Source: Nannocystis pusilla (GTDB taxonomy: Bacteria; Myxococcota_A; Polyangia; Nannocystales; Nannocystaceae). Taken from it: a DNA stretch of 64,000 bases. The stretch is taken from contig NZ_JAIRAU010000059.1 in the NCBI RefSeq assembly GCF_020073745.1, positions 1 to 64,000 on the forward strand. Reading direction: 5' to 3'. The notes below the pieces were generated by a model. That model was not told the DNA's origin. It made no database searches and saw nothing but the letters and a program-made list of their open reading frames with translations. This document shows positions 1 through 9,977 of the stretch, piece after piece (positions within the stretch are counted from its first letter, which is position 1; every line of letters begins with the position of its first letter). Position numbers and translations under genes: made by a program.

Positions 1-448
1 CCTGCCAGCGCGAGTCGGCCGTGGGCTGCCTGAACCTCGGGCGCACCTGGCTCGACGGCCGACAGCGGGCGTCAACGAGGCGAACGCGATCGAGCTGTTC
101 CACAAGTCGTGCCGGCTCGGGGACGAGGATGGCTGCGACGAGCTGGCGCGCGTGGTGGCCAGGCTGCGCGACGTCTGCGAGAAGGGCGGCCCGAACCGCG
201 GGAGCGACTGCTTGAACCTCGGGTGGGTCGTCGAGCGCGGCCTCGGCGTCGAGCAGGACGTCGCGCGCGCCGTGGCGCTGTACAAGAAAGCCTGCGGCGC
301 CGGCCTGGGACAGGGCTGCTTCAACCTCGGCGTGATGCAGGCCGAGGGACGCGGGACCGAGCGGGCGGAGAAGGCGGCGAAAGCCAGCTTCCAGAAGGGG
401 TGCAAGCTGGACCACGCGCCCGCCTGCGCGCGCGCCGAGACGCGCTGA
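1..448 (+). CDS. Sel1-like repeat protein, 3' part, frame-disrupted
   Basis: Partial gene entering from the left edge. Residues such as GCLNLGRTWLDG (nt 21-59) and later DCLNLGWVVERGLGVEQDVARA and GCFNLGVMQAEGRG show Sel1/TPR-like repeats: a short Leu-Gly-x-x-Tyr/Val helix pair with a conserved Gly-x-Gly-Val turn and spaced Cys, common in myxobacterial periplasmic or cytosolic scaffold proteins. The first repeat reads in frame 3 (nt 3 to about 60) and the remainder in frame 2 (about 68 to the stop at 446-448), so one repeat is split by a frame change at about nt 57-70. No start is visible; the ATG at 152 lies inside the repeat array and is unlikely to be the true start. Partner or function cannot be assigned. 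The break could be a sequencing error or real decay. Confidence 0.7.
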   Translation, partial: LPARVGRGLPEPRAHLARRPTAGVNEANAIELFHKSCRLGDEDGCDELARVVARLRDVCEKGGPNRGSDCLNLGWVVERGLGVEQDVARAVALYKKACGAGLGQGCFNLGVMQAEGRGTERAEKAAKASFQKGCKLDHAPACARAETR

Positions 449-457
449 GCGCTGCGA

Positions 458-775
458 TCACTCGAACAGCCGCACCCACACGTCCGAGGGATTGAGCACG
501 TGCTGACACCTGCGACGCGCCGCCCCCGCTGTTGTGCCATGACACGGTGAAGCGGCCGTCGACCGCGACGATCGACGCGTCGTTCGAGTAGATCTGGTCG
601 TCGCCGCGGTCCTGTCGGTGGTCGTCGGCCCGGGTCCCGTCGAGGTCCCGCTCGAACCTTCGGTCTGCGTGCCCCCGGCCGGAAGACCGCCGCCGCAACC
701 GGGCGCGAGCAGGGCGAGGGCACAGGAGAGGGCGAGGACGCGCGGTCCGAGGAGCATCGGGCGGACGGGGCGCAT
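458..775 (-). pseudogene. Decayed or frame-broken small lipoprotein
   Basis: The ATG at 775 opens a signal peptide with lipobox (ALALLAPGC) followed by a short Thr/Gly/Ser linker typical of this genome. The reading frame then becomes Arg/Thr-rich nonsense. A sensible peptide (DDQIYSNDASIVAVDG, then RFTVSWHNSGGG) continues in another frame at about 520-610, and the first frame resumes with QHVLNPSDVWVRLFE before the stop at 458-460. The whole thus looks like one lipoprotein with an FTVSWHN / DVWVRLF beta-repeat, interrupted by two compensating frame changes. It faces the Sel1-type gene convergently. Called a pseudogene, although base errors near a contig end would give the same picture. Confidence 0.5.
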
Positions 776-1223
776 GGGATCTGGCGGCGCGTCACCTCGG
801 GGCTCGTCCGCGTCGAAGGGGGCGACGACCCGCTCCCTGGAGGCCCCGCCCTCGTACCGATCGCGGCGGTGAGCCCGCGTGATCGTCACTGGACATCGGG
901 CCAGGGCGACGTCTACCGAGCTCGTTCGGCGCGAGGGCGGGAATTTGATCATAGTCAGCTTTCGCGGTGTATTTATATTGTTCTCGTCGCGTCGATCCGA
1001 TCAATGTGAAGAGATCGGACCTGGCTGTGATTGTGATGTGTCAAGATGGGGTCGCGGGGCGGGGGCCTCGATCCCCGGCGCTGCGGCCGTCAGGCGGCAT
1101 GCGCGGTGTCGGCTCGAGCCAGCGAGCTGAGCACGTTCGCGGGCCATGGGGGACCAGGGGCGACGATGGGGTCGCAATGTACGTAGTTGGTCGCGGCGCG
1201 GCGCCGCGTTAGTATGCCGGGTC
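776..1223. other. Gene-free stretch upstream of the VKOR operon
   Basis: No credible coding frame. It holds an unusually AT-rich island at about 940-980, including TTTGATCATA at 944-953 and TTTATATT nearby, which is the best place for promoters of either the leftward lipoprotein remnant or the rightward redox operon. No operator could be assigned. Confidence 0.4.
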
Positions 1224-2777
1224 ATGAGGACTCGCATCTTCGGGGTCGGCCTCCTGCTCGCCGCGCTGGCGGGCTTCGTGTTCGCGAGCGCCTCGACCCT
1301 CGATTTCGTGCAACACCTCGATCGGCAGGTGCACGAGCTGCATTGCTCGTTCGCGCCGGGGCTGATCGCGGCCGACAAGGAATCCACGGGCTGCCAGGTC
1401 ACGCTGCTGAGCCCGTACTCCTCGATCATGCGCACGTCGCTGTGGGGAGGGATCCCGATCTCGCTGCCCGCCATGGCCGTGTTCGCGTTCCTCGCCTTCC
1501 GGGCCATCGAGCTGCTGGTGGCGGACGCGAGCCGGCGGCGCACGGCGGCAGCGATCGCGCTGGCCACCACGGCGGTGCCCGTGCTGGCGTCGGTGATCAT
1601 GGGCTACCTGGCGTTCACCCAGCTGCACGCGGCCTGCAAGCTGTGCATCGGGATCTACTTGAGCAGCGGCGCGGCGCTCGGGATGGCCGTGGGGGCGCTC
1701 CGGGCCGCGCGTGCCGAGGCTGGCGCACCGGTCGCGGCCGCGCCGGCGCAGCCCGGTCAGGCGCCTGCCGCGAGCGCGGCGCCGGTCGAGCCCGACAACG
1801 CGAAGATGTGGCTCGCCGCGGCCGGCCAGGCGTTCGCGTTCGTCACGGTGCCCGTGGTGGTCTACGCGCTGCTCGTGCCCGACTACTCGCGCTACGTCGG
1901 CACCTGCGGGGCGCTGATCCGGCCCGACGATCCGTACGCGGTGATGGTGCCGCTCGGGCCCACGGGCGACGGGGCGCCGGCCATCGAGGTGTTCGACCCG
2001 CTGTGCCCCTCGTGCCGCGCGTTCGAGGAGCGGCTGCGTGCGTCCGGCCAGGACCGACTGCTGCGGCGCCAGGGGGTGATGTTCCCGCTCGACAGCGAGT
2101 GCAACTGGATGGTCCCGGCCTCGCTCCACCCGGGCGCGTGTCGGGTGAGCAAGGCGGTGCTGTGCGCCGCCACCGTGCCCGGCCTGGGCGCCGACGCGGT
2201 GGTCCAGTGGGCGTTCGAGCAGCAGGAGGCGCTGCTGGCGGCGGGCAAGCAGGACCTCGCCGGGGTCAGCCGCATGATCGCGGCGCGCTTCCCCGAGCTC
2301 GGCGCCTGCATCGGCTCGGCCGAGACCGAGGCGAAGCTCAACAAGTCGCTGCGCTGGACGGTGAAGAACCAGCTGCCGGTGATGACCCCGCAGCTCTACG
2401 TCGCCGGCGTCAAGCTGTGCGACGAGGACTCCGACCTCGGCATGGACTTCACGCTGCACCACATGCTGCAGAAGCACGCGGCGGGGCAGCTCGCGTCGAC
2501 CACGCCGGCCGCCGGGCCGCGCGAGCCGGGGGTGGTGCCGGGATCCGAGGCGGCGGCGCGGCAGACCGACAAGGCCACGAAGGCCGCAGCGAAGCGCGAG
2601 CCGGCGAAGGCGGCGCCCGAGGCCGACAAGGGCGCGCCGGGCCCGGCCGAGCCGGCCGAACCCAGGCCCGCCGAGCCCGTCGCCGAGCCCGAGAAGAAGG
2701 CTCCACCCCGAGCCACGGAGCTGCCCTCCGTGGCCGACCCCGAGACGCCCGCCGGCGGGCAAGAGGAGGCGCCATGA
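1224..2777 (+). CDS. VKOR-family disulfide oxidoreductase fused to a DsbA/thioredoxin-like domain
   Basis: 517 residues starting at the ATG at 1224, which begins a hydrophobic signal-anchor. Residues 1-165 form a vitamin K epoxide reductase-type membrane domain with four to five helices: loop cysteines C41 and C57 and the quinone-facing pair C138-x-x-C141 (CKLC). A Pro/Ala linker (about 166-190) and another helix (about 195-218) lead to a thioredoxin-fold domain with CPSC (C261, C264) and a Thr-Pro (VMTPQLYV) in the cis-Pro position. The C-terminus is a Lys/Pro/Glu-rich tail. Known VKOR-DsbA fusions oxidise cysteines of exported proteins and pass electrons to quinone; that role is inferred here. 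The stop overlaps the next start (ATGA at 2774-2777), indicating translational coupling. It fits a genome exporting many Cys-rich proteins. Confidence 0.85.
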   Translation: MRTRIFGVGLLLAALAGFVFASASTLDFVQHLDRQVHELHCSFAPGLIAADKESTGCQVTLLSPYSSIMRTSLWGGIPISLPAMAVFAFLAFRAIELLVADASRRRTAAAIALATTAVPVLASVIMGYLAFTQLHAACKLCIGIYLSSGAALGMAVGALRAARAEAGAPVAAAPAQPGQAPAASAAPVEPDNAKMWLAAAGQAFAFVTVPVVVYALLVPDYSRYVGTCGALIRPDDPYAVMVPLGPTGDGAPAIEVFDPLCPSCRAFEERLRASGQDRLLRRQGVMFPLDSECNWMVPASLHPGACRVSKAVLCAATVPGLGADAVVQWAFEQQEALLAAGKQDLAGVSRMIAARFPELGACIGSAETEAKLNKSLRWTVKNQLPVMTPQLYVAGVKLCDEDSDLGMDFTLHHMLQKHAAGQLASTTPAAGPREPGVVPGSEAAARQTDKATKAAAKREPAKAAPEADKGAPGPAEPAEPRPAEPVAEPEKKAPPRATELPSVADPETPAGGQEEAP

Positions 2778-3472
2778 ACATCGCGGTACGTGCCGTCATC
2801 GGCCTGGTCGCGGCCGGGCTGCCCCTGGGGATGACCACCGCGTGGGTGGCCAACGCCAAGGTGCGCCTCGCGGAGATCGAGCAAGGAGCGACCGAGAAGG
2901 CCCCCGCGGTGGCCACCGCGGCCGCGGCCAACGAGGAGTACTGCACGCCGCAGCTCAAGCAGGTGCTGCGCCGCGTGCTGCTGTCGTGCGGGCTGGCGGC
3001 GGACAATCAGGCGCGCGGGTGCCAGCCGGTCGACGCCAAGAGCGTGGCCACGATGGCCGGCGAGGACTTCAACGCGCTGTTCCTGCCGCTGGCCGAGCGG
3101 GTGAGCATCGTCCAGTTCGACCAGGACGAGTCCGAGCTCGACGCCGAGGACATCAAGCTGCTCGACCAGTCGTTCGCCGATCAACGCGGCGCGAGCTGGT
3201 TCCTCGCGGTGGCCCGCAGCTCGCCCGAGGGCAAGGTCGAACACAACCGCAAGCTGTCGCAGGCGCGCGCCGACGCGGTCATGGCCCACCTGCGCGAGCG
3301 CTTCGCCGACCCCGACCTCGACAAGGAGGTCGGCCTCCTGTGGCTCGGCGAGGAGTACGCCCAGCTCGATCAGAGCTTCTGCGACTGGCGGCGCAGCGGG
3401 GCCAAGGAAGAGTGCGACCCCGAACACATCAACCGGAGCGCGTTCGTGGCATGGATCGATTGTCGACTGTGA
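2774..3472 (+). CDS. OmpA-like envelope protein of the redox operon
   Basis: 232 residues. The N-terminal segment MNIAVRAVIGLVAAGLPLG is a signal or anchor helix. The middle contains Cys pairs (EEYCTPQLKQ, LLSCGL, GCQPVD). The C-terminal half resembles the OmpA/MotB peptidoglycan-binding fold: a beta strand with FDQDESELDAEDIKLL, then NRKLSQARADAVMAHLRE, the usual helix with N-x-x-LS-x-x-RA, and a closing NRSAFVAWIDCRL in place of the usual NRRVE strand. Start chosen because it overlaps the VKOR stop by ATGA. The stop lies inside the next gene (overlap of 22 nt), so three proteins are probably made together. The partner is unknown; it may hold the redox machinery near the cell wall or be its substrate. 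Confidence 0.7.
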   Translation: MNIAVRAVIGLVAAGLPLGMTTAWVANAKVRLAEIEQGATEKAPAVATAAAANEEYCTPQLKQVLRRVLLSCGLAADNQARGCQPVDAKSVATMAGEDFNALFLPLAERVSIVQFDQDESELDAEDIKLLDQSFADQRGASWFLAVARSSPEGKVEHNRKLSQARADAVMAHLRERFADPDLDKEVGLLWLGEEYAQLDQSFCDWRRSGAKEECDPEHINRSAFVAWIDCRL

Positions 3473-4044
3473 TGATCGCGGCGCTCGTGGCGAGCGCCGC
3501 CGGTTGCGAGGGCGACGGCTCGCGTGCAGCGTCCTCGCGCTCGCGCGTCGATGCGGTGCAGGCGGCCGCGCCGGCGCAGGTGGATCCCAAGCAATTCTGC
3601 GAGGCGTGGCACGAGGCCGCCGCCGCGCCGGCGTTGTCGCTGCCGCCGCTCGCAAGCCCTCCGCCGGCGACGAGCGGCCGCAGCCGCTGGATCAACGTGT
3701 GGGCGACGTGGTGTAAACCGTGCATCGAGGAGCTGCCGCGCCTGGCCCGGTGGCGCGACGAGCTCGGCCGCAAGGCCGAATTCGAGCTGGTGTTCCTCAG
3801 CGCCGACGGCGATCCTGCGGCGGTGCAGGCGTTTGCGCGGGCGCATCCCGAGGTCGTGGGCTCGCTCGAGCTGCAGAGCGCCGACGCGCTGCAACCGTGG
3901 GCCGCCGCCATCGGCGTGCCCGGCCAGGCGGTGCTGCCGATCCACGTGTTCGTCGACGGCAAGGACCGGGTGCGCTGCGTGCGAACGGCGGGGATCGGCG
4001 AGGACGACCGCGCCGCGGTGGAGCAGCTGTTGCTGTCGCTCTGA
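3451..4044 (+). CDS. TlpA/ResA-like thioredoxin lipoprotein
   Basis: 197 residues. The ATG at 3451 gives a 19-residue lipoprotein signal ending LVASAAGC, with C19 lipidated. A second in-frame ATG at 3472 forms TGATG with the upstream stop but would leave a signal too short. After a low-complexity spacer comes a thioredoxin fold with NVWATWCKPCIEELP (catalytic C88 and C91), the FLSADGDP strand typical of TlpA/ResA, and a late VFVDGKDRVR strand. The cis-Pro region reads AVLPIHVF. Such proteins reduce or isomerise disulfides outside the cytoplasm, for example in cytochrome c maturation. Here the context suggests a reductive counterpart of the VKOR-DsbA oxidase two genes upstream. It converges on the minus-strand lipoprotein with an 8-nt gap. 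Confidence 0.85.
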   Translation: MDRLSTVMIAALVASAAGCEGDGSRAASSRSRVDAVQAAAPAQVDPKQFCEAWHEAAAAPALSLPPLASPPPATSGRSRWINVWATWCKPCIEELPRLARWRDELGRKAEFELVFLSADGDPAAVQAFARAHPEVVGSLELQSADALQPWAAAIGVPGQAVLPIHVFVDGKDRVRCVRTAGIGEDDRAAVEQLLLSL

Positions 4045-4051
4045 CTGCAAT

Positions 4052-4627
4052 TCATTCACACGCGGGCGGGGCGCTGGCCTCCGTCTCCTGCAGCTTCGGC
4101 TGGCAGTGACCGAAGCCCTCGGGGGTGCAGGTCAAGGTCCAGAAGCCCTCGACCCCGCCCGCGCCCTCGCGGCAGACCGCCTTCTCGTTCAGCTTGCAGA
4201 TGGTGAACGGACGGCACCCGAGATAGACGGAGGCCGCCGGATCGGGGGCGCACCAGGTGTCGTCGGTGCAGAGCATCGGGACGCCGTGGAGGGCCGTACA
4301 TTTGTCGTCGAGGGCGAGACAGGCCGCCTCGTCCGCGACGGCGAAGCAGCCGTCGGGATCGTCGACCTCCGGCTCGTCCGAGGGCCCGACCATCAAGGCG
4401 CAGGCGGTCGGGCCGGTGGTGCTCGAACCCGCCTCGGTCACGCTCGTGCCTGCCTCGGTCACGCTCGTGCTCGCCCCGGTCACGCTCGTGCTCGCCCCGG
4501 TCGTGCCCGGGCCGCCCGTGCTGCTCGTGCTGCCCGTGGTCTCGGCGCCCGAGTCGTTCGACTTCTCGGTGCAGGCGGACAGCGTCGACATTCCCAAAAG
4601 TAAGGTGAAGAAGGCCAAGTGCTTCAT
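4052..4627 (-). CDS. Cys-rich lipoprotein with Thr/Ser linker
   Basis: 191 residues: signal peptide MKHLAFFTLLLGMSTLSAC with a clear lipobox (C19), then about 55 residues of Thr/Ser/Gly linker including near-identical SVTGAST / SVTEAGT units, then a compact domain of about 115 residues with some 13 cysteines (GCFAVADEAACLALDDKC, LCTDDTWCAPDP, FTICKLNEKAVC). The even cysteine spread suggests an extracytoplasmic disulfide-bonded domain. I do not recognise the family. Its ATG overlaps the stop of the upstream oxoamine synthase-acyltransferase gene (ATGA at 4627-4624), so the two are translationally coupled, which is the only functional clue. Confidence 0.75.
   Translation of the reverse strand: MKHLAFFTLLLGMSTLSACTEKSNDSGAETTGSTSSTGGPGTTGASTSVTGASTSVTEAGTSVTEAGSSTTGPTACALMVGPSDEPEVDDPDGCFAVADEAACLALDDKCTALHGVPMLCTDDTWCAPDPAASVYLGCRPFTICKLNEKAVCREGAGGVEGFWTLTCTPEGFGHCQPKLQETEASAPPACE
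4431..4501 (-). repeat. 21-bp tandem repeat coding a lipoprotein linker
   Basis: Three 21-bp units (4431-4451, 4452-4472, 4473-4493) plus a partial fourth, differing at only a few positions, encode the SVTEAGT-type linker. The unit is a multiple of three, so copy-number change keeps the frame. Confidence 0.8.
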
Positions 4628-7176
4628 GCGCGGCCAGGATACCTCACCTGCGGCTCGAGGGAACGGCGGTCATCGATGTCGCCTCGAACGGCCACGGCCG
4701 GCGCCTGCGAATGATCGGCGCTGCTTCGCAGGGCCGTGCGCGTGACGAACTCCTGCAGGCGGGTCGCCTGATAGGCATCGTCCGCGCGCACGAGGGCGAG
4801 CGCGGGGGAGGCGGTGGCCCCGAACCGCGTCTTCTCGTGGCGGGCGCCCATGCCGAGGTGGAGCCGTGCGCAGCCGAGCCGACCGGCGCGACGGACGAGC
4901 TGCCACAGCAATTGGCGATAGGGGTTGATCTTGCCGGCGCGGAAATCGTCGTAGTCGACGCCGCAATAGAGGGCACGGTATTCGCTTCCGGTCGGGCGCG
5001 CCGCGGCCCACGCGATCACCGGACCGCCGCCTCGCCGCCGCAGCAGCAAGAACTCCCACGAGCCGCTCTCGAGCTGGGCGCGCAGCAGCTCCGGAGGGAG
5101 GGGGAAGATGTTGATCCGCAGGTTCTTGGCGGCCATCCTGCGGTAGAGCGCGTACATGCGATGGAGCTCGTCGTCCGATGCGGCGCTGTGGCTGTCCCGG
5201 ATCTCGAGGTCGAACAGGGGCGCCTGCTCGTGGACGGCGCGGACGTGTCGCCGCTGGCCGTGGCTCGCCAGCGCGGCGATGAAGGCATCCTCGCCGCGCC
5301 AGTCGAGCGGCACGTGGTGGCGCTCGAGCAGCGGCACGGGGACGAAGCCCTGGCCGGTCAGGACGCGCACGAGCTCGGGGTCGTCGCCGAGATCGCGGAG
5401 GACCAGGGTGCTGCAGCCCTGGGCCTTCATCTCCGCGACGCCGGCCTCGGCGAGGGCGATCAGCGCGGCGCTGCGGCCGGCGCCTGGCGCGAGGAACATG
5501 TGCTCGCCCTCGGAGGCCATGTTGCCCATCACGACGGCGCGGGAGGTGAACAGGTACGGATCGGCGAGCCGCTCGCGCTCGAGCGCCGCGCTGACCTCGG
5601 CGCTCATGAACGTGTCGTCCTTCATCAGGAGGGTGGTGAAGGGCGCCGCGGCGACGACCTCGTCGCCCCGGCGGATCCGCACGTAGCGGAACGACCAGCG
5701 GTGCTCGCGGCGAGGGTGGTCGCCGTGAAACACGCGTTCGATCGCCCGCAGGGTGCGGGCGTCGATGTACGACAGATCGCCGACGTGCGCGTCCCAGACC
5801 TCCGCGTCGAGCTGTTCGATGCTCGCGTGGGTCTCGACGGTGAGCGCGTCGGGATATCGCTCCGGGATCTGCTGCACCGCGGAGGTGAGCGGACGCGCGG
5901 CGCGGAGGAACGACGGGAGCACGCCCGCGAACTGCTCCTCGACCTCGTCGCGCGTCACACCGACGGCGGCGAGCACCGCCGGCAGGTGCTCGGCGATCGC
6001 GCGGAACAGGGCGTCGACCTGCGCCTCGTCGTGGATGGCGTTGATGGCGATCCTGAGCCCGCCGCGGCTGGCCGGTACCGCCGGGAAGCCGGACACGTTG
6101 ACGTGAAAGCCCTGGTCTCGCAGACGTTCGGCCATCAGGTACACCGCCTCGACGCGGCCGAGGGCGATGAAGAAGATCGGCGCCTCGTTCTCGATGAGGA
6201 GCGGGATCTCGAGCGTCCGGCACAGCGCGTTGGCCTGCTCGATGCGGGCGCGCAGCGCGGCCTGGCGCGCCGCGAGCTCCGGGCTCAGGTGGATCCGCGC
6301 CGAGGCGATGCTCGCCCCGAGATCGCCCGGGCGCAGCGGCCCGGAGAACGAGAAGGGTCCGCCGACGAGCCGGGCTGTCTCGAGCAGCCGGCGGTCCTGC
6401 GCGACGACGACGCCGCCGCCCGTGGCGAACGCCTTGGCGAGCGAGGTCACCAGGACGACGCGCTCGCCCAGCGGAAAGCGCGACAGCAGGTGCCCGCAGC
6501 CGCGGTCGCCGGCCCAGCTCATCCCGTGCGCGTCGTCGACGAACAGCCGCACGTTGGGCGCGACGGCCAGCAGATCGTGCAGGAAGCCGGCCGGCAAGTA
6601 GTCCCCGTACATCGAATAGACGCCGTCGCACGCGAACCACACGTGGTGGTGCGTGCGCGCGAGCCGAGCGACGACGTCGAGCGACCGCTCGAGCTCGCCG
6701 TGCTTCACCACCACCTTGTCGGCGCCGCTGCGCGCGCATTGCAGCGTGATCGCGTCGTCGACCGAGCGGTGGACCTGGTGGTCGCAGACGATCGCGTCGT
6801 TCTCCGCCAGCAGCGCCGGCATCACGACGTGGTGGGCGATGCTGGTGCTCGGCAGCAGCAGCACCCGCGACACGCCGAAGATCCGCGGCAGCAGGTCCTC
6901 CTCGAGCTCCGGATAGAGCGGACAGGACAGGTAGCCGCGGCTGAACGAGGTCTGCGTCCCGTAGCGGCGGTACGCCTCGACGCCGCCGTCGATGAGCCGC
7001 GGATCGAACTCCAGCCCCAGGTACGAGCAGCTGCCGAACGACAGCAGTCGCTTGCCGGCGACGCTGATGTGTCGGTCGTCGAACCGCTGGTCCTCCGCCG
7101 ACAGGAAATAGTGCCCGCGGTCGCGGCCGTGGCTGTGTACCTGGAATATCGCCTCACGAAGACTCGACGCGTCCAT
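4624..7176 (-). CDS. Alpha-oxoamine synthase fused to a GNAT/FemAB-like acyltransferase
   Basis: 850 residues from the ATG at 7176. Residues about 30-400 are a PLP-dependent fold-type I alpha-oxoamine synthase (serine palmitoyltransferase, BioF, CqsA family): SYLGLEFDPR, GTQTSFSRGYL, the DDAHG cofactor motif (D214, H217) and the Schiff-base lysine in TSLAKAFATGGG (K248). Such enzymes condense an amino acid with an acyl-CoA or acyl-ACP. Residues about 450-830 read as a GNAT-type acyltransferase of the FemAB/PF04339 kind (LYRRMAAKNLRINIFPLPP, WEFLLLRRRGGG, LHLGMGARHEKTRFGA). One chain could therefore make a keto-amine and N-acylate it; bacterial ceramide synthase is a GNAT-like enzyme of this general type, so a sphingolipid or other amino-lipid role is an inference. 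A coupled lipoprotein gene follows. Substrate unknown. Confidence 0.8.
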   Translation of the reverse strand: MDASSLREAIFQVHSHGRDRGHYFLSAEDQRFDDRHISVAGKRLLSFGSCSYLGLEFDPRLIDGGVEAYRRYGTQTSFSRGYLSCPLYPELEEDLLPRIFGVSRVLLLPSTSIAHHVVMPALLAENDAIVCDHQVHRSVDDAITLQCARSGADKVVVKHGELERSLDVVARLARTHHHVWFACDGVYSMYGDYLPAGFLHDLLAVAPNVRLFVDDAHGMSWAGDRGCGHLLSRFPLGERVVLVTSLAKAFATGGGVVVAQDRRLLETARLVGGPFSFSGPLRPGDLGASIASARIHLSPELAARQAALRARIEQANALCRTLEIPLLIENEAPIFFIALGRVEAVYLMAERLRDQGFHVNVSGFPAVPASRGGLRIAINAIHDEAQVDALFRAIAEHLPAVLAAVGVTRDEVEEQFAGVLPSFLRAARPLTSAVQQIPERYPDALTVETHASIEQLDAEVWDAHVGDLSYIDARTLRAIERVFHGDHPRREHRWSFRYVRIRRGDEVVAAAPFTTLLMKDDTFMSAEVSAALERERLADPYLFTSRAVVMGNMASEGEHMFLAPGAGRSAALIALAEAGVAEMKAQGCSTLVLRDLGDDPELVRVLTGQGFVPVPLLERHHVPLDWRGEDAFIAALASHGQRRHVRAVHEQAPLFDLEIRDSHSAASDDELHRMYALYRRMAAKNLRINIFPLPPELLRAQLESGSWEFLLLRRRGGGPVIAWAAARPTGSEYRALYCGVDYDDFRAGKINPYRQLLWQLVRRAGRLGCARLHLGMGARHEKTRFGATASPALALVRADDAYQATRLQEFVTRTALRSSADHSQAPAVAVRGDIDDRRSLEPQVRYPGRA

Positions 7177-7352
7177 AAGCTGTAAGAGTGCGATGATAGC
7201 AGGCCTGCGAGACCTGCAAGATGTAGATTTGCCCTGCCGCTCGTTGATGAAGAGCGCGATCCGCACTCGAGGGATTCGTCGCGCTCGCGCACCCGATATG
7301 TGCGACCCGTCGGGTGCAGCAATTGTTTCGGCTGAGTCGCAGCGCCGGCGGC

Positions 7353-9968
<2,616 letters not shown>

Positions 9969-9977
9969 CGCGCGGCT

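Noticed and set aside
1187..2773. Arg/Ala-rich frame overlapping the VKOR gene and joined to the OmpA-like gene
   Set aside because: Only the part from 2774 has protein-like composition and a start coupled to the VKOR stop; the upstream part is a shadow.
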